Assembly: GCF_003255815.1 (NCBI RefSeq)
Contig: NC_037673.1
Location: 11,487,006 to 11,551,005, forward strand
Direction of reading: 5' to 3'
Origin: Theropithecus gelada
Taxonomy: Eukaryota; Chordata; Mammalia; Primates; Cercopithecidae
Length of the DNA: 64,000 nucleotides
Below, piece by piece: positions 10,708-22,830 of this stretch (within the stretch, counting starts at the first letter, position 1; each line of letters opens with the position of its first letter). The notes beneath the pieces were generated by a model that saw only the letters and a program-made list of their open reading frames with translations, made no database searches and had not been told where the DNA came from. Position numbers and translations under genes: made by a program.

Positions 10708-12854
10708 AATTTATCCCTCCTTCCTACTTTGGAGGAGCCACAGGTAAAATAATTAATATAGCAATTGGATCTAAAGCATATATTTTGGTTATGAAGAAGG
10801 AAGGTTTCTAAGTAGGAAAGTCTTCAGAGGGCTTGCTTTGGTGTTCCAGTGCCTACCACAATGACCAAGTATTCTAGAAGCTCTTGTAAATGACTCCATT
10901 CCACAATCCTTGTTACCCAGGCCCTCATTGCACCTGTGGTCATCTGTCTACTCCACAGGAGCCTGGGACCCTTCTGCCTTGGAGCTAGCTGCATTGCTTC
11001 TAAACCCATTCATTCCAATTTTGTCAAATAATTATATTATGTGATTAAACATATATAAGACAATGAGACATAACTGCATCAAGAATAGTTTTTGTTATTT
11101 TATGAATACTTGTTGAAATTCCTTTAAGATAAGTCATTGAAAAATGCCATTATTATATGGTATTATAGATAAGGTAATTGTAAAAGGCAAAGGAAAAATT
11201 ATAAACATCTAGGAGGATTCTTCTTTAAAATACTTCACAAGTTTCGATTCCTCCTAGAGGAAGGAAAGAGTAGGGAGCAGAGCAGCAAGAATGCTCGTTG
11301 GGTATTATTACGAGCAGACTCATATTTAAATAACTGACCTAGGTCCTATACTGTTAGTGAACACAGGTACAATTAAGTTAAAAATAAAATGAATAAAGCA
11401 TTTATGTAGTTTTTTTTAATGATTCTCCATTTTAAATGACTCTTCTTAACTCAATCCCTCGATTGAAAGAGTTTTTACCAACCAGTGTCTCAATACTTAT
11501 TAGTTGAATGAAAGAATGAGCACTAAGTGAATTGATAATGTTTAACCTATTCTGCCTGTTACGTGATTGTTTAGTTGGTCTTTTCATTGTATGAGTATTT
11601 GTTTTGCCTGGAATCATTTACTTACTGGATCAATTAGTCATCTATTAACTTAATTAAGAAACAAGTGGCTACTGGTATTTGATGATGTCAATAATTCCAC
11701 CAAAGACGATACCGAGTGTTGAAGGGCTCTTTTGTTTCGCCTGTAATCTGCCTCTGCTCCCTTGTGACTGTGTCTGCGCACGGCACCCGCATGAGGCAAT
11801 GCACTCGGATAGACCAATTTCATGAAACTGTAATTACTCTGAGAACGATGCTAAATTTAAATTGTACAAGTGACTGAATTTCAATTTAGAATAACAAATC
11901 TACACATCATCTTATTGGAAAATCATTATCTAATTTCTGTGTACCACACATATAATTTGCACAATTGAGAAAAAAAAGTCTCTCAATTAGCTATTTTAAA
12001 AAGTGAAACAGCTTTGTGAACTTTGAACAGAGGATTAAAGTTCCATTGATATTCTGAACAAAGTGAATAGGAAAAATAATGTTAATCAGAAAGTAATTTG
12101 TAGATTTTATATTCAAGATGGTACAATATCTAGTCACAATCTAATCACTTTTTCATCAAGGAAAAAGTAAATAATAAAGTATTGAATTTTAATTTCATAT
12201 ATTTAAATTTGTATCATAATATGTCAATAAACTCGAGTTATTAGAGTTGCCACCTACTGATTTAGAACAAACAACTTCAGGGCAGGAGATGAGCCTTGTG
12301 TGAATATAGGAAACTGCTTTGGCTGTAAAAGACTTCATCAGGTTTTCAAGTAGCGTAGGACCTAACGCTAATTATTTCTGATACACTGTACACTATTTCA
12401 TACAAAAAATGTGTAGCTTATATTGGTAACCAAGAAAACTTCCTATTTAAAATCTAAATTGATCACAATAGTGAATACAATGGGCAAATCTGGAAAACTA
12501 GATTCTACCATAATTAGAAAAAATGTGGAAATTGAAAAATGAAGGGACCAGGTCACATATAAAGATTAAGTGATATTAGTCAAATCAGTAAGAGAAAAAC
12601 CTGTGTTATCCGCAGGCATAGGTGACTTCTATTATATTTAGTTTCTATTATCTAGAAGATTAAATGTACCTTTAAATATAAAAATATGCTTACTGATATA
12701 ACTGGATGAAATTTCAATTTCACTTTGTAAATTCTAGAGTCCCCTACAAAAACGGCATCCATTCTATACATCTCCTCTTGGCACACAGCAAAAACTACAG
12801 ATGCACATGAGTAGCCCTTGAGCAGCACAAGGGAGAGTAAGGACTCTTTGCCCA
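10705..12854. other. Unassigned AT-rich sequence
   Basis: No repeat family is recognised over about 2.1 kb. The portion 11650-12010 differs in holding a small CpG-bearing block followed by AT-rich text with TAATTA-like and ATTAG motifs, and is raised separately as a candidate conserved non-coding element. No exon can be supported. Confidence 0.45.
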
Positions 12855-12990
12855 GACATCTTATAAATGGGAGAGTAATGAGGCATAAAGAAATTAAGTA
12901 ACATTTTCAAGGTCATACCCTGAGTCTTTAATAGAGCAGAGAATAGAACCATAAGTTTTGGTTATTAGATCTATACTGCAATGTCTAGAG
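12855..12990 (-). mobile_element. MIR-like SINE relic, minus strand
   Basis: aaatgggagagtaatgaggc, then gaaattaagtaacattttca and aaggtcataccctgagtc follow the antisense MIR core in order. The ends have decayed. Confidence 0.65.
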
Positions 12991-13515
12991 CATGCTTCCA
13001 ATCTTGCAATCTTGTACAATAAACAAAAAGGAAGTACCTGGCACAAGACAAACCTCATACGTGCATATGAAACACCTGCTTATCCAAGAAACTAAATGAT
13101 CCAAAAAAGAATTATTTTGAAAAGTAAATCAAAGACAAAATAAAGCTCCTTTACAATTTCCAAATGAAAGCTCGCTTTAAGATGGATGAAAGCAATCAAG
13201 CACATGTCTCCTTTGTTTGCTTTTATTCATAACATATTTTGCAGTGACCTTGTGAGTTTAACCCAGGCCTTCACGAATAATAAGTTTATCAGTCCTGGAG
13301 TTGCCTGGAGCAGCTCTGTACAGCAAGTACATCTTCCACATGGACTGGTCAAACCCCAGTACTACCTCTGTCTAGTTCTTTTCTCCTGTTCATATATGGA
13401 TTTGGATCTGAAACCACACATTTGAGTTCACAAAAGAATGATAATTCACCAACTGAATTTTGCCTGGACAACTGTTCTTAATCTAAAATACAGAACTCCT
13501 TTCCACTTGCTATTA
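12991..13515. other. Unassigned sequence
   Basis: No recognisable repeat. The open frame 13186-13425 (plus, 79 codons) lacks any recognisable domain and its codon content looks random. Confidence 0.45.
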
Positions 13516-13520
13516 GTAAA

Positions 13521-13898
13521 TGTTATGGTTTGGCTCTGGGTCCCCACCCAAATCTTATGTTCAATTGTAATCCCCAGTGTTGGGGAGGATCTGAGAGGTA
13601 GGTGAATGGCTCTTGGGGGCAGATTTCCCCCTTGCTGTTCTCATGATAGTGAGTTCTCACGAGACTTGGTTGTTTAAAAATGTGTAGCACTTCCCCTTTT
13701 ACTCTCTCTCTCCTGCTGGCCATGTGAAGACGGTACGTGCTTCTCCTTCAGCTTCCGTCAAGATTATACGTTTCCTGAGGCCCCCCAGCCATGCTTCCTG
13801 TATACCTTGCAGAACCATGAGCCAATTAATCCTCTTTTCTTTATAAATTACCCAGTCTCAGGTAGTTCTTTATAGCAGTGTGAGAAAGAATGAATACA
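13521..13898 (+). mobile_element. Solo MaLR LTR (MST/THE1-like)
   Basis: A complete LTR starts tgttatggtttggctctggg and ends tgaataca. Landmarks are ccccacccaaatcttatg, ctgttctcatgatagtgag, and the polyadenylation-region text ctttataaattacccagtct. The 5-bp target duplication gtaaa is exact on both sides (13516-13520 and 13899-13903). No internal retroviral sequence is present, so it is a solo LTR formed by recombination between two LTRs. Confidence 0.93.
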
Positions 13899-13903
13899 GT
13901 AAA

Positions 13904-14497
13904 GGCTTACATAAGGCAATGAAAATGGGAGAAACACACTATTTACTCAGCCATTGTGCTTTCTGCCCAACTACCCAAGCCCAGGTAACCCTATGACAGT
14001 AAGTCAATGGACTAAAAACTCCTGTAGGTCATTTCATTGTAGGATCATGACCCATTCTGCACAGATTATTTGGCTTATTAATGTTCCACCTGCCTGTGCT
14101 TCAATTGACCAGAGAAACTCTTGTAGAAGAAACACTGACTTAGTTTTAATTGTCCTCCAAATTTGATCCAATGAGCACTACAAGAGCTTCCAAAGTAAGT
14201 AATTAAAGAATTCAGAGGAAATGGCTTCCCTGAATGCCACTTTAAACATTTCATATTAGCAAATTCACTGACCTAACTTCAGATATTCTCATTGAATGGA
14301 GAAACATCTTTACAAGGCACTTTTTAGTGTCAAAAATGGATGATGTGAACTTCAATGTGTACAGTGGAAATCAGTTGTTTTGGTTCATCTGGTTTCCCTG
14401 TTTTTGTTCATTGAATCTTGATTTTCCTTGACAGACTTACCCATTCTGACACTGAATGAAATTTTATGGACTCCCATTGAAGGGTCCACAACTCTGC
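13904..14497. other. Unassigned sequence
   Basis: No repeat or exon recognised between the solo LTR and the next MaLR LTR. The open frame 13954-14166 (plus, 70 codons) is unsupported. Confidence 0.4.
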
Positions 14498-14992
14498 AGT
14501 CAGAGTTGGCCCCCAAGGATATGCAAATTCCAATCCATGGAACTTGTGCATATATTATGTTAAATGGCAATGAAAATTAGTGCACATGAAAGTTAGGTTT
14601 CTAACTAGCTGGCTGTGAGATGTGGATATTATGCTGGATTATCTGGTTGAGCCCAGTGTAGTCACAGGGTCCTTATAAATGGAAGAGAGAGGCAGGAAAG
14701 TCAGAGTCAGGAAGGAGATGTGACAAAGAAAGAAGGAATGATGTAATTGCTGGCATTGAAGATGGAAGGGTCCATGAGCCAAGGAATGTAGGCAGCCTCT
14801 AGAAGTCAGCAAAGGCAGGGAAATGGGCTCTCTTCTAGAGCCTTCAGAAGCAGTGCAGCCCTACCAACACCTTGATGTTGGCCAAGTGAGGCCCATTTCA
14901 GACTCCTGGCCTCCAGAAGTAGAAAGTAATACATTTATATTGTTTTAAATCTCCACATTTGTGACAATCTGTTACAGCAGCCATAGGAAAAT
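14498..14992 (+). mobile_element. MLT1-type MaLR LTR
   Basis: Old LTR in sense orientation: gttggcccccaaggatatgc near the start, tggattatctggttgagccc, ggtccttataaatggaagag, a purine-rich middle, cctggcctccagaagtag and the end gttacagcagccataggaaa. The order fits MLT1 LTRs; no flanking internal region is seen. Confidence 0.82.
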
Positions 14993-15759
14993 GTCTTTCC
15001 TTGGCCAATTGTGGGCATGTCTCTGAGTGGGCTCCTCTTGGGATTTAAACCTTAAGAAAAGCAAAATAAGGATAGAAAACAGTTGAACTTGATTCTACAG
15101 GTGAGGCCACCCCAAAGTCACTCTCTACTAGTCCCTGATGCTCCTATCTCTGGAGTGCTCCTGAGTCCTGCCCTTCCTAACTCCTGGCTTTCGGACTTTC
15201 CCCTTCTTTTATGCCATGTTATATGGTTCCAACATGTGACTTTTCCTTTCCCCCTGGAAACAAATCAGTGGTTTCTTCAACTTGTAACCAAAGATCATAA
15301 CTGATACAGTTAAGTCAGCTCTTTAACCTGGTTCTAACAATGCTATTAGTTGATTGTGCTATTAAACATATCTTTTCTGTGGGCCAGATACTGTGCTCAG
15401 CACTGAAGATCAAATAACCAGCAACAAAAGCAGTTTCTGCTACAAAGTGTTACTAACTGAGTAGCCAATATTGCAGACCCAATTCACATGAATAAAAGTC
15501 AAACTTGCATGTATGAAAAAAAAAAGTGTCCAGATAAAAAACAAGAATATTATCTAACTCAGACTGCAAATTTATCAAGTTCTACTGGCCATGGTGCAAC
15601 ATGAATATGGTAAAATCTATCCTCAAGGAGTGAGTCATTAATCCTGCTCCCCTACTCTCCGTTCCTTCCTTCCTCATAGAGAAAATGTTTATGAGCCCCT
15701 ATTTGATGCATTGAGCACAGTGAATACCAGACCCATTTAAGGCAGACAAGCGAAGTCAG
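14993..15759. other. Unassigned sequence with a short ancient-repeat trace
   Basis: Mostly unrecognised. At 15370-15430 gggccagatactgtgctcag followed by gatcaaataaccagc resembles the widespread ancient mammalian 'ccaggcactgtgctaggcac' repeat. The open frame 15083-15304 has no recognisable domain. Confidence 0.35.
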
Positions 15760-16090
15760 AGGATCTTGCAGTTCTGCGGTTCTAGGCTGGGGGCAGATGA
15801 ATTAAGAGACAGTCTCTACGACGAAACAAATGTTAAAATGGTTAGACTGGGATGGCAAGGTCAGGATCATGCCTGGGGAGCACACTGCTGGGCCAAATGC
15901 CCAGGGACAAGCAGAAGTCACTCAGTGGGAAGATGGAGAAGGGGCAGTCCCAATCACCGGGAGCTGTGACCTGGGCGGAGGCAGTCATACACACAGCAAG
16001 CTTCCAGGCTGCCAGGTGGATCAGAGAAGGGGAGCGAAGACCAGAAGACAAGAACCTTAGAAGATGAGACTGGAAAGAAAAGGAAAGCTA
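15760..16090. other. GC-richer block open in several frames, unidentified
   Basis: This 330-bp block has clearly higher GC than its surroundings and stays open in all three plus frames and one minus frame for 60-75 codons. Simultaneous openness follows from the low TAA/TAG content and does not by itself indicate coding. No splice-site pair, domain or repeat family is recognised. It ends in an A-rich simple stretch. Confidence 0.4.
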
Positions 16091-16125
16091 GGCCAGACAG
16101 GGTCTGTGTCCACTCTTCTGCATTC

Positions 16126-16160
16126 AAAAAAAAAGAAGAAAAAAATAAAATAAAATAAAA
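16126..16160. repeat. A-rich low-complexity tract
   Basis: A runs with AAG and TAAAA interruptions (aaaataaaataaaataaaa). It may be the decayed tail of a retroposed piece, but no body is recognised upstream. Confidence 0.8.
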
Positions 16161-16929
16161 ACTGATGATGAAGTAAAATATTTTGTATGTGAGGTATGAA
16201 CTTCAAGATCAGATTTTAATATTTTGGAAATATTAAAAATACAGCTTGAAAATGAGCTGAAAATGGTGTCGAACTCTCGGCAGAGCTACTGGGGTCATCT
16301 GTGTATGCGACAGGCTCAAATGAGATGTAGAGAAGGGGATACATTGGAGATGCAAGGAATTCACCTCCAGAGGCCTTTTGATAGACATAGATTTTCCAAA
16401 ATGACTCAACATGGCTTATGGTCAGAAAACAAATCAAATAATTTGTTAATAATAATGTTATAAATATTTCAATTAAAATAATTTTAAATTGTAAAATGCT
16501 ATATGTTCATTATATCAGAATAGGACTGTTATACATTGTGGATTCTGTATTATTTCTTAATAACTAGAGTCAGTATAGAGACAGAAAGCAAAAGCTTGGG
16601 TTTTCTAAAATACGTACCTTGAAACTAGCACTGTAATGTTAAATTTTGGGAAATCTCATGGCATATATAACCAGGCCTTTTACCTATTTCTCTTCTGTAA
16701 TAAGGGTTTGTGTTAGACATGATTTTTATTTTTCCATTAAGTTTGCACTAAATAATTAAATCACATTCCAGGAATAATTTATTTACGTATACTTGTATTG
16801 TCAACATCCATTTGGCTGAGGGAATGCAGACCCCATAGGGAGAAGTAAAACATTCCATAGGGATAATAATGCAAGTTACAATGGTGTTAGTGTTGGTGGC
16901 TCAGAGCCACTTGATGTTCAAATGGGTGA
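16161..16929. other. Unassigned AT-rich sequence
   Basis: No family recognised. Open frames occur on both strands at 16216-16463 (73 and 79 codons); overlapping frames on opposite strands without known content are treated as chance. Confidence 0.4.
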
Positions 16930-17279
16930 TGATATGCTATGGCTGTGTCCCCACCCAAATCTCATCTTGAATTTCCAAGTGTTGTGGGAGGGACCCAGTG
17001 GGAGGTAATTGAATCATGAGCACAGGTCTTTCCCGTGCTGTTCTCGTGAACGAATATAAGTCTCACGAGATCTGATGGTTTTAAAAAAGGAGTTTTCCTG
17101 CACAAGCTGTCTCTCTCTTTTTGCCTGTTGTCATCCAAGTAAGACATGACTTGGCCTTCTGCCATGATTATGAGGCTTCCCCAGCCACATGGAACCGTAA
17201 GCCCATTAAACCTCTTTCTTTTGTAAATTGCCCAGTCTCAGCTATGTCTTTATCAGGAGCGTGAAAACGAAGTAATACA
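16930..17279 (+). mobile_element. Solo MaLR LTR (THE1/MST-like)
   Basis: Runs from tgatatgctatggctgtgtc to gtaataca. It contains acccaaatctcatcttgaat, gggagggacccagtgggagg, ctgttctcgtgaacg and taaattgcccagtctcagct. Flanks ggtga (left) and ggtgg (right) are a near-match 5-bp target duplication. Length of 350 bp is normal for the class. Confidence 0.92.
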
Positions 17280-17660
17280 GGTGGCTTGGGGCACTTCCCT
17301 GAGCCTCAGTTTAGACCAGGGTGGTATTGGGAGTCTCAGTGAAGTCACAGAGGGAAGGCTTTCAGTCCTGTCTCACATAATAATACGCTGTGAATTCTCT
17401 TTCTCAACTGCTCTCCTCCCTCCTGACATATGGTAACTTTCAAACCTGCCTTGAATTTCAGGGCAATATTTCTAAGTCAGAAATGTTCATAGTAATAAAC
17501 ACCTCAGGAATAGAGAACTAGGAAACTGCCTGATCTCTGTACCATGCAGCTGTGGCCAGGGGTATGGCATCTCCTTGCAAGCCAGAGCTCAGCCTGGGAC
17601 CTACCTCATCCCAGCACTCAACACTCCATCCACATTGTCATCTGGGTCTTCGTGACTCCA
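17280..17660. other. Unassigned sequence
   Basis: About 380 bp with no recognised feature. Confidence 0.4.
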
Positions 17661-17790
17661 TGTAGTTAGTACACCAGCAGCATTAGCTATCATCTGGGAG
17701 CTCATTAACAATAATAAATCTCACCTTTCCCTGGACCTAATGAATCAGCATTGTAACAAGATGCTAAGCACATGCGAGGAGCACAGATGT
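17661..17790 (+). mobile_element. MER5-like hAT-Charlie fragment
   Basis: caccagcagcattagctatc, catctgggagctcattaac and ctaatgaatcagcattgtaa follow MER5-type non-autonomous hAT elements. The terminal repeats are not intact. Confidence 0.65.
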
Positions 17791-18867
17791 AGATGAACAG
17801 CATCTCCTAGAATTGAGCAATGTACAACCTATGCAGCTGTACATGGTAGCTCTAATCCCATCAGTGCTTCAATAGTGTTTTGATGGCAGGAAAACCACTG
17901 GCTACACAATGCCCATTAATTCCCAGCATGCCATCTGGTGGCAGGTGTGAGGTTGTGTGTGGGTATGTGTCTATATCTCCATCTGTTCATATACACCCAC
18001 TGCATCTCTCTAATTCCACTTCCAGAAATGCAGAACTCATGCCTGTGCACTTCTGTCTCTAAGACAAAAGATCACTGAGTATGTGTCACACTCAAGAAAT
18101 GATTTAGAAATGAACCACAAACAAGAACTACATTCCCTTTGACAAGCAAGTCAGATGAATGCCCATTTTTATCGTAGGGTCTTTTGGAAAACCTCCAATA
18201 TAATGCTCATTAGCCCCTCCTTAAGCATATTGAAAATGGATTCCTAGGATGCCTATTAAGGCAGACTGGCATACGGCACCATTCTGCTTGGGTCGATGCT
18301 AGGTTTTGACTGGCCAAGCACTGATGACCACTTTGAAGGAGAGGCAGAGGCCGTTGTGGTAAGCTCTGTATTTGCAAACATCAAATGAGCAGCACTGGGA
18401 GGTCTGTTGACAGAGCCTTCATCTCTGTTCCCCCTGGCTAGACCATTGTACATTATCTGGATGATATATGTCAAATTATGTAAAAATAAAAATGTATGGC
18501 AGATATAAATATTGTGCATATCTCATAGTTTTATTTGTCTAAGAGAATATTCCAATAATGTATCACTAAATTCTTAACTGTAATACAAAAGTTCTAGGTT
18601 GAAACAACAGACTCCTTCATTTCCACTAATAATACAAAATGGGAGTTGACCTGCCTTATCACACTACTTTCTTTTCTAATTACAGCTTTCAGCACGAGAA
18701 AGCTCTTACATGCATCTCTATGAAACCAAATGGAGCAGGTTTTCTGTGGTCTCTTCATTAGTCTGTTGTCTTCCTGACAATCACTGCACAATATTCGGGC
18801 TGTATTATACTAAATCATGAGCAGTAAGGGGCACCCAGCACTCAGAGAGTCTCTTTCCCACTCAGGA
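17791..18867. other. Unassigned sequence
   Basis: About 1.1 kb with no family recognised. The minus-strand open frame at 18256-18519 (87 codons) is low in similarity to anything I know. Confidence 0.4.
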
Positions 18868-19176
18868 TTTTTGTTTTGTTTTGTTTTGTTTTGTGACAGA
18901 GTCTCACTGTGTCACCCAGACTGGGGTGTATTGGCGCCATCTCAGCTCACTGCAACCTCCACCTCCCAGGTTCAAGTGATTCTCCTGCCTCAGCCTCCCC
19001 AGTAGCTGGGATTACAGGCACCCGCCGCCATACTCAGTTAATGTTTTTGTATTTTCAGTAGAGACGGGTTTTCACCATGTTGGCCAGGCTGGCCTTAAAC
19101 TCCTAACCCCATGTGATCCGCCCACCTTGGCCTCCCAAAGTGCTGGGACTACAGACGTGTGCCACCACACCCGGCC
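18868..19176 (-). mobile_element. AluS-type element, minus strand
   Basis: Full-length Alu in reverse: a (TTTTG)n tail region 18868-18893, then gacagagtctcactgtgtca, cactgcaacctccacctccc and cacccggcc at the 5' end. A caggat match at both edges is a weak target duplication. The TTTTG array grew in the A tail. Confidence 0.95.
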
Positions 19177-19226
19177 AGGATGTTATTAAACAGCCAAAAC
19201 ATCTGAGATGCTAAGAGACACTGCTG

Positions 19227-19276
19227 AAGTTCACGTAACCCATGAGTAACTAAGTTCACATAACCCATGAGTAACT
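19227..19276. repeat. 25-bp unit in two tandem copies
   Basis: aagttcacgtaacccatgag plus taact (19227-19251) is followed directly by the same 25 bases with one change, cg to ca (19252-19276). The single difference is a CpG transition. Confidence 0.95.
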
Positions 19277-19656
19277 AAGCCAGACCCACGCTGCATCTTG
19301 TGATCATATCACATCCCATGCTCACTGAGAAACACTACCTGCAGTCACTTGTGAGGGCAAACCACTGCCAGACGCGAATCACTGAGAGATCCCAAGAGAA
19401 ACGAAGCCTCCCTAAGGGCCCTGATGCCCAGTGTCTTCAGGATCCCAGTTCCTTCTCCATCCTTCAAACATTTGGGGAATTCGGTGACAAAATATTCCTG
19501 GGAGTTGTTTGGCCCAGACTTTTCTTTCTGTAGGAAAGAGCTCCCCTTAGCCAACGTAATCAAGCCAATTTCTCACAAAGGGGAAAGAAGATTGTTTTCA
19601 TATTCTTTGTCTTTCATAGACTATAAAATAAGAGGCAATTCCCCTCAGAATCACAT
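19277..19656. other. Unassigned sequence
   Basis: No family recognised. Several overlapping open frames of 72-94 codons on both strands start here and run into the MER5 fragment, which argues against coding. Confidence 0.4.
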
Positions 19657-19765
19657 CAGTGGTTCTCAAACCTCAATATGCATCAGAATCTCCTGGGGAC
19701 CTTGTTGAAAATGGAGAATTCTAGGCATCAGACTCAGAACTTATACCTTCTGGAATTCCTTCAGG
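19657..19765 (+). mobile_element. MER5A-like hAT-Charlie fragment
   Basis: Begins with the terminal inverted repeat text cagtggttctcaaac, continues tgcatcagaatctcctgggg and accttgttgaaaatg. The right half is lost or too decayed to see. Confidence 0.85.
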
Positions 19766-21324
19766 GATCCAGTCCTGGGTCACCTGAGGGACTATCTGCT
19801 CTATGCCTTGCTTTGAAAATCCAGACACAGAAACCACAGTGAGGTTGAATCTCCGGAGGCAACTCCATGGGTGCAAAGCTGGGGCCTCCAGAGGTCTCTC
19901 TGAAGGTGATGGCACCAGGTCCACAACAGTATTAGCAGAAATGATATGAATAACACACTTGAATTTGTAATTAACTACAAGAGCATATCAACAGAAGGCA
20001 ACTGTTTCACATTTGTAATTGCAAAAACTAAATTCTTTAAGGAACTTTGTGGTTAATATGGTCTTTGAGCAATTCTCATGATGTACTTAAAGTGTATACT
20101 ATACATGCATATAAAGGTAACTATAAAACATACCATTCTTCCAGAGCTTAAAAATGGCAATTTATTCTACTAATAATTTTACGTAATATCCATTTGCCTA
20201 TATCACTGAAACAGACAATTCACTAGAAACTGAATTCCATTAATGAAGGTTTAAGTATAAAATGAGATGGTAACTAGAGATAACGTACAGTGGACAGTAC
20301 ATATATGCAAATTAACACACACATAAAATATATGCCCCAGAATAAGCCATTCAGTTGAAATCATTACAGTATAAGTGATTAATAATTATATTTTCAAATC
20401 TCAGTAATAAGATGATTTGGCCATTCATAAATATGTATAATTTTCCGTACCAACACTGTCGACACATAATTTGTTTTCCAACCCCACTGATTTTCTCCAG
20501 GCAGATGTATCATTTTCCAATTATAAAATTAAACATTCAACTTGAAAATATGTTAGCAGTCTAATTCCAGTTTGAATAACTTTCTGTATATTTTCAGAAG
20601 TATATTCTGGTAGAATTCAGGGGGAAAGCATGGAATTCAAAATGGCTGATGAATTTAAAAGACGTAATCAGCCTCTGAGAAATATTACCACCATGGACTA
20701 AGTTGTGAAGAGGAGTAGAAGCTTTTAGGATAGGGGAAGTCACTGAAGAGAAAGAAACAGAAACTCCCTAGGGCTTAGGTGACCTCATCAGCATCACAGA
20801 CATAGGGACAGACAGAAGAGTCAAGGAAACTTGGTCTGTATTTTTCAAAACATAGGACTAGTATTTGTGGGTTTTGATAGTAACTGACTATTCTAACCTT
20901 AATGTGAATACTCAGTACTGAACTAATAATACACGAAGTAAACAGAATTAGAATAGATAAGGATCCTGAAATACTACTGAAGATTCTGATTAGGCTTGTC
21001 ACACGTGGTATTAAAACAGAAAGAAAGGAAGAAAGAATGACTGTTCAATATGGTGGATATATTTTTAATTTGAATATTTCCAATCATGCAGGAACCTACT
21101 CATGCCTACACAGTGATCCACAAAAAGCAGAGCAGGCTGACATGTTCCTATACTTCCCTCACCCTTTCCCCTGAGGCAAATGTCTAGCCATCTGAATTTG
21201 ACCATGCTAGGACAGAGAGAACCTGTCCTGGGACTGGTGGATTTGGGGCCCAAAGGAGTCAACCAATCCTTCTTCAATGACTACAAATATGACGTAAAGT
21301 TTGAAAGCAGTGAGTAGACCAGAA
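19766..21324. other. Unassigned AT-rich sequence
   Basis: No recognised repeat over about 1.5 kb. Open frames of 67-75 codons are unsupported. Confidence 0.4.
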
Positions 21325-21420
21325 AAGCAGACACAGAAAGAGAGTATGTGTGTGAGAGAGAGATACAGAGACAGAGACAAAGAGACTGGGACTGGGACTG
21401 GGGGTGAGAAGAGAGCCAGA
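21325..21420. repeat. GA-rich low-complexity stretch
   Basis: Purine-rich sequence of GAGA, CAGAGA and three GGGACT units with a short GT run. The overlapping minus-strand open frames of serine and leucine repeats (21207-21471) are produced by this composition. Confidence 0.8.
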
Positions 21421-21731
21421 GACCGAACACCACAGTAGGTGATCAAAAAGGAGTGGGGGGACTAGTTTCACTTGCTTTCTGGTACTCAGCTATGTTCCTC
21501 TTCTTGGGTTATGAGAAACACGACTGTATCTTATAAAACAAAACAGAATCACTTCTTTTCTTAAATATATATATCCATTGGATTCTGTCAGAATCAAATA
21601 TTCCTAGTAACATACTCATAAAATCACGATATACATATGAAATGGAAAGCTTTACATTATAAAAGGAAAGTGGTCCAAATTTCTTACCATCCTGGAAATA
21701 GCTCTATTTTTTTCCCATGAATCCACATTGT

Positions 21732-21735
<4 letters not shown>

Positions 21736-21772
<37 letters not shown>

Positions 21773-21925
21773 AGACAGAGTCTCGCTCTGTCTCCCTGAC
21801 TGGCGCGATCTCATCTCACTGCAACCTCCCACTTCCGGCTAATTTTTGTATTTTTAGTAGAGGCAGGGTTTCACCATGTTGTTCAGTCTGGCCTCGAACT
21901 CCTGACCTTGTGATCCGCCTGCCTC
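21736..21925 (-). mobile_element. Truncated and internally deleted Alu, minus strand
   Basis: A run of 36 T is followed by gagacagagtctcgctctgt, then the text jumps from cactgcaacctcccactt to ccggctaatttttgtatt, so about 65 bp around the right-monomer middle is missing. The element stops at gatccgcctgcctc, short of the normal 5' end. An exact 7-bp target duplication, tgttagc, flanks it (21729-21735 and 21926-21932). Confidence 0.95.
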
Positions 21926-22099
21926 TGTTAGCCTAACTTTTAGAATTTGAACATTTTTCAATGTTTAAATTATCTAATTAGTGCAGATCTACAATATAAA
22001 ATGAAAAATAAAGATAAGGAACATAAAAAAGAATAGAGTTGAAATACTTAAAAGCATTACCATTTAGAGAAAAGCCAATGTTCAAGTTTTTTTAATGAG

Positions 22100-22830
22100 A
22101 GATATTTTTTCACAGACACAAACAAAATTCTACAATGTTGCTTTATAACTTGTAGTCTTTATGACTGTAGACCTAAATTAATACCTTCTCCTGACTCCTT
22201 TCTATTTACATAATCATTTATGCAGTCACTTTAATAACTTTCTATTATCTATTACTTGACGCCTTATAATTTAGCTACCTGATCTCCTGTTTTGAATATT
22301 TAAGTTTTCTCTAATTTCCACTATTAAAAGAGATTAGACTGGAAACCTTTGCTTGCTTTTTCACTTCCTTAAGATAAATTATTTGGGTTAGAATCCTTGC
22401 CTTAAAGATCTATACCATGTGAGGGCTTTTGAAACACTGAAGATTTCCACTCTGCTTAGGTTGCTGGATTTACGAGCTCAGCAGGCACACTGAAAAGCCA
22501 TGTTAGGCACTAGGATTTTCTAGTCAAGTTTGCTGATCCAAAGGACAGTTACTTCATTGTTTTAATTATGAGGCAAAAATGAACATCTTCCCCCACATGT
22601 TGGCCATGTCTATTTATTTTACAATCAATTTGACCATGGTCTCTGCCTGGTCTTCTCCTAAGGAGACAGCAGATTTTCTTATAAACTCTTCCTTAAATAG
22701 CAGAAATTGATTTTCTAACTAAATTAGAAGTTTTAATCTTAATGAAATCTTCAACCTTTTTCTTTATTATTTCTGCTTTTGTTTCCCTACGATGATATAA
22801 ATACCCTTTGTTTTATCTATTTCTAAAGTC
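22100..22830 (-). mobile_element. Ancient L1 fragment, minus strand
   Basis: The plus strand follows decayed antisense L1 in order: the 'cctgatctcctg...aatatttaag' region, aagataaattatttgggtta, then gttttaatcttaatgaaatc. Strong divergence and absence of long frames indicate an L1ME-age copy. Confidence 0.6.

Noticed and set aside
10629..10811. 60-codon frame with a poly-lysine run
   Set aside because: The run is the A37 tract.
21207..21471. Three overlapping minus-strand frames rich in Ser, Leu and Pro
   Set aside because: They come from the GA-rich low-complexity stretch.
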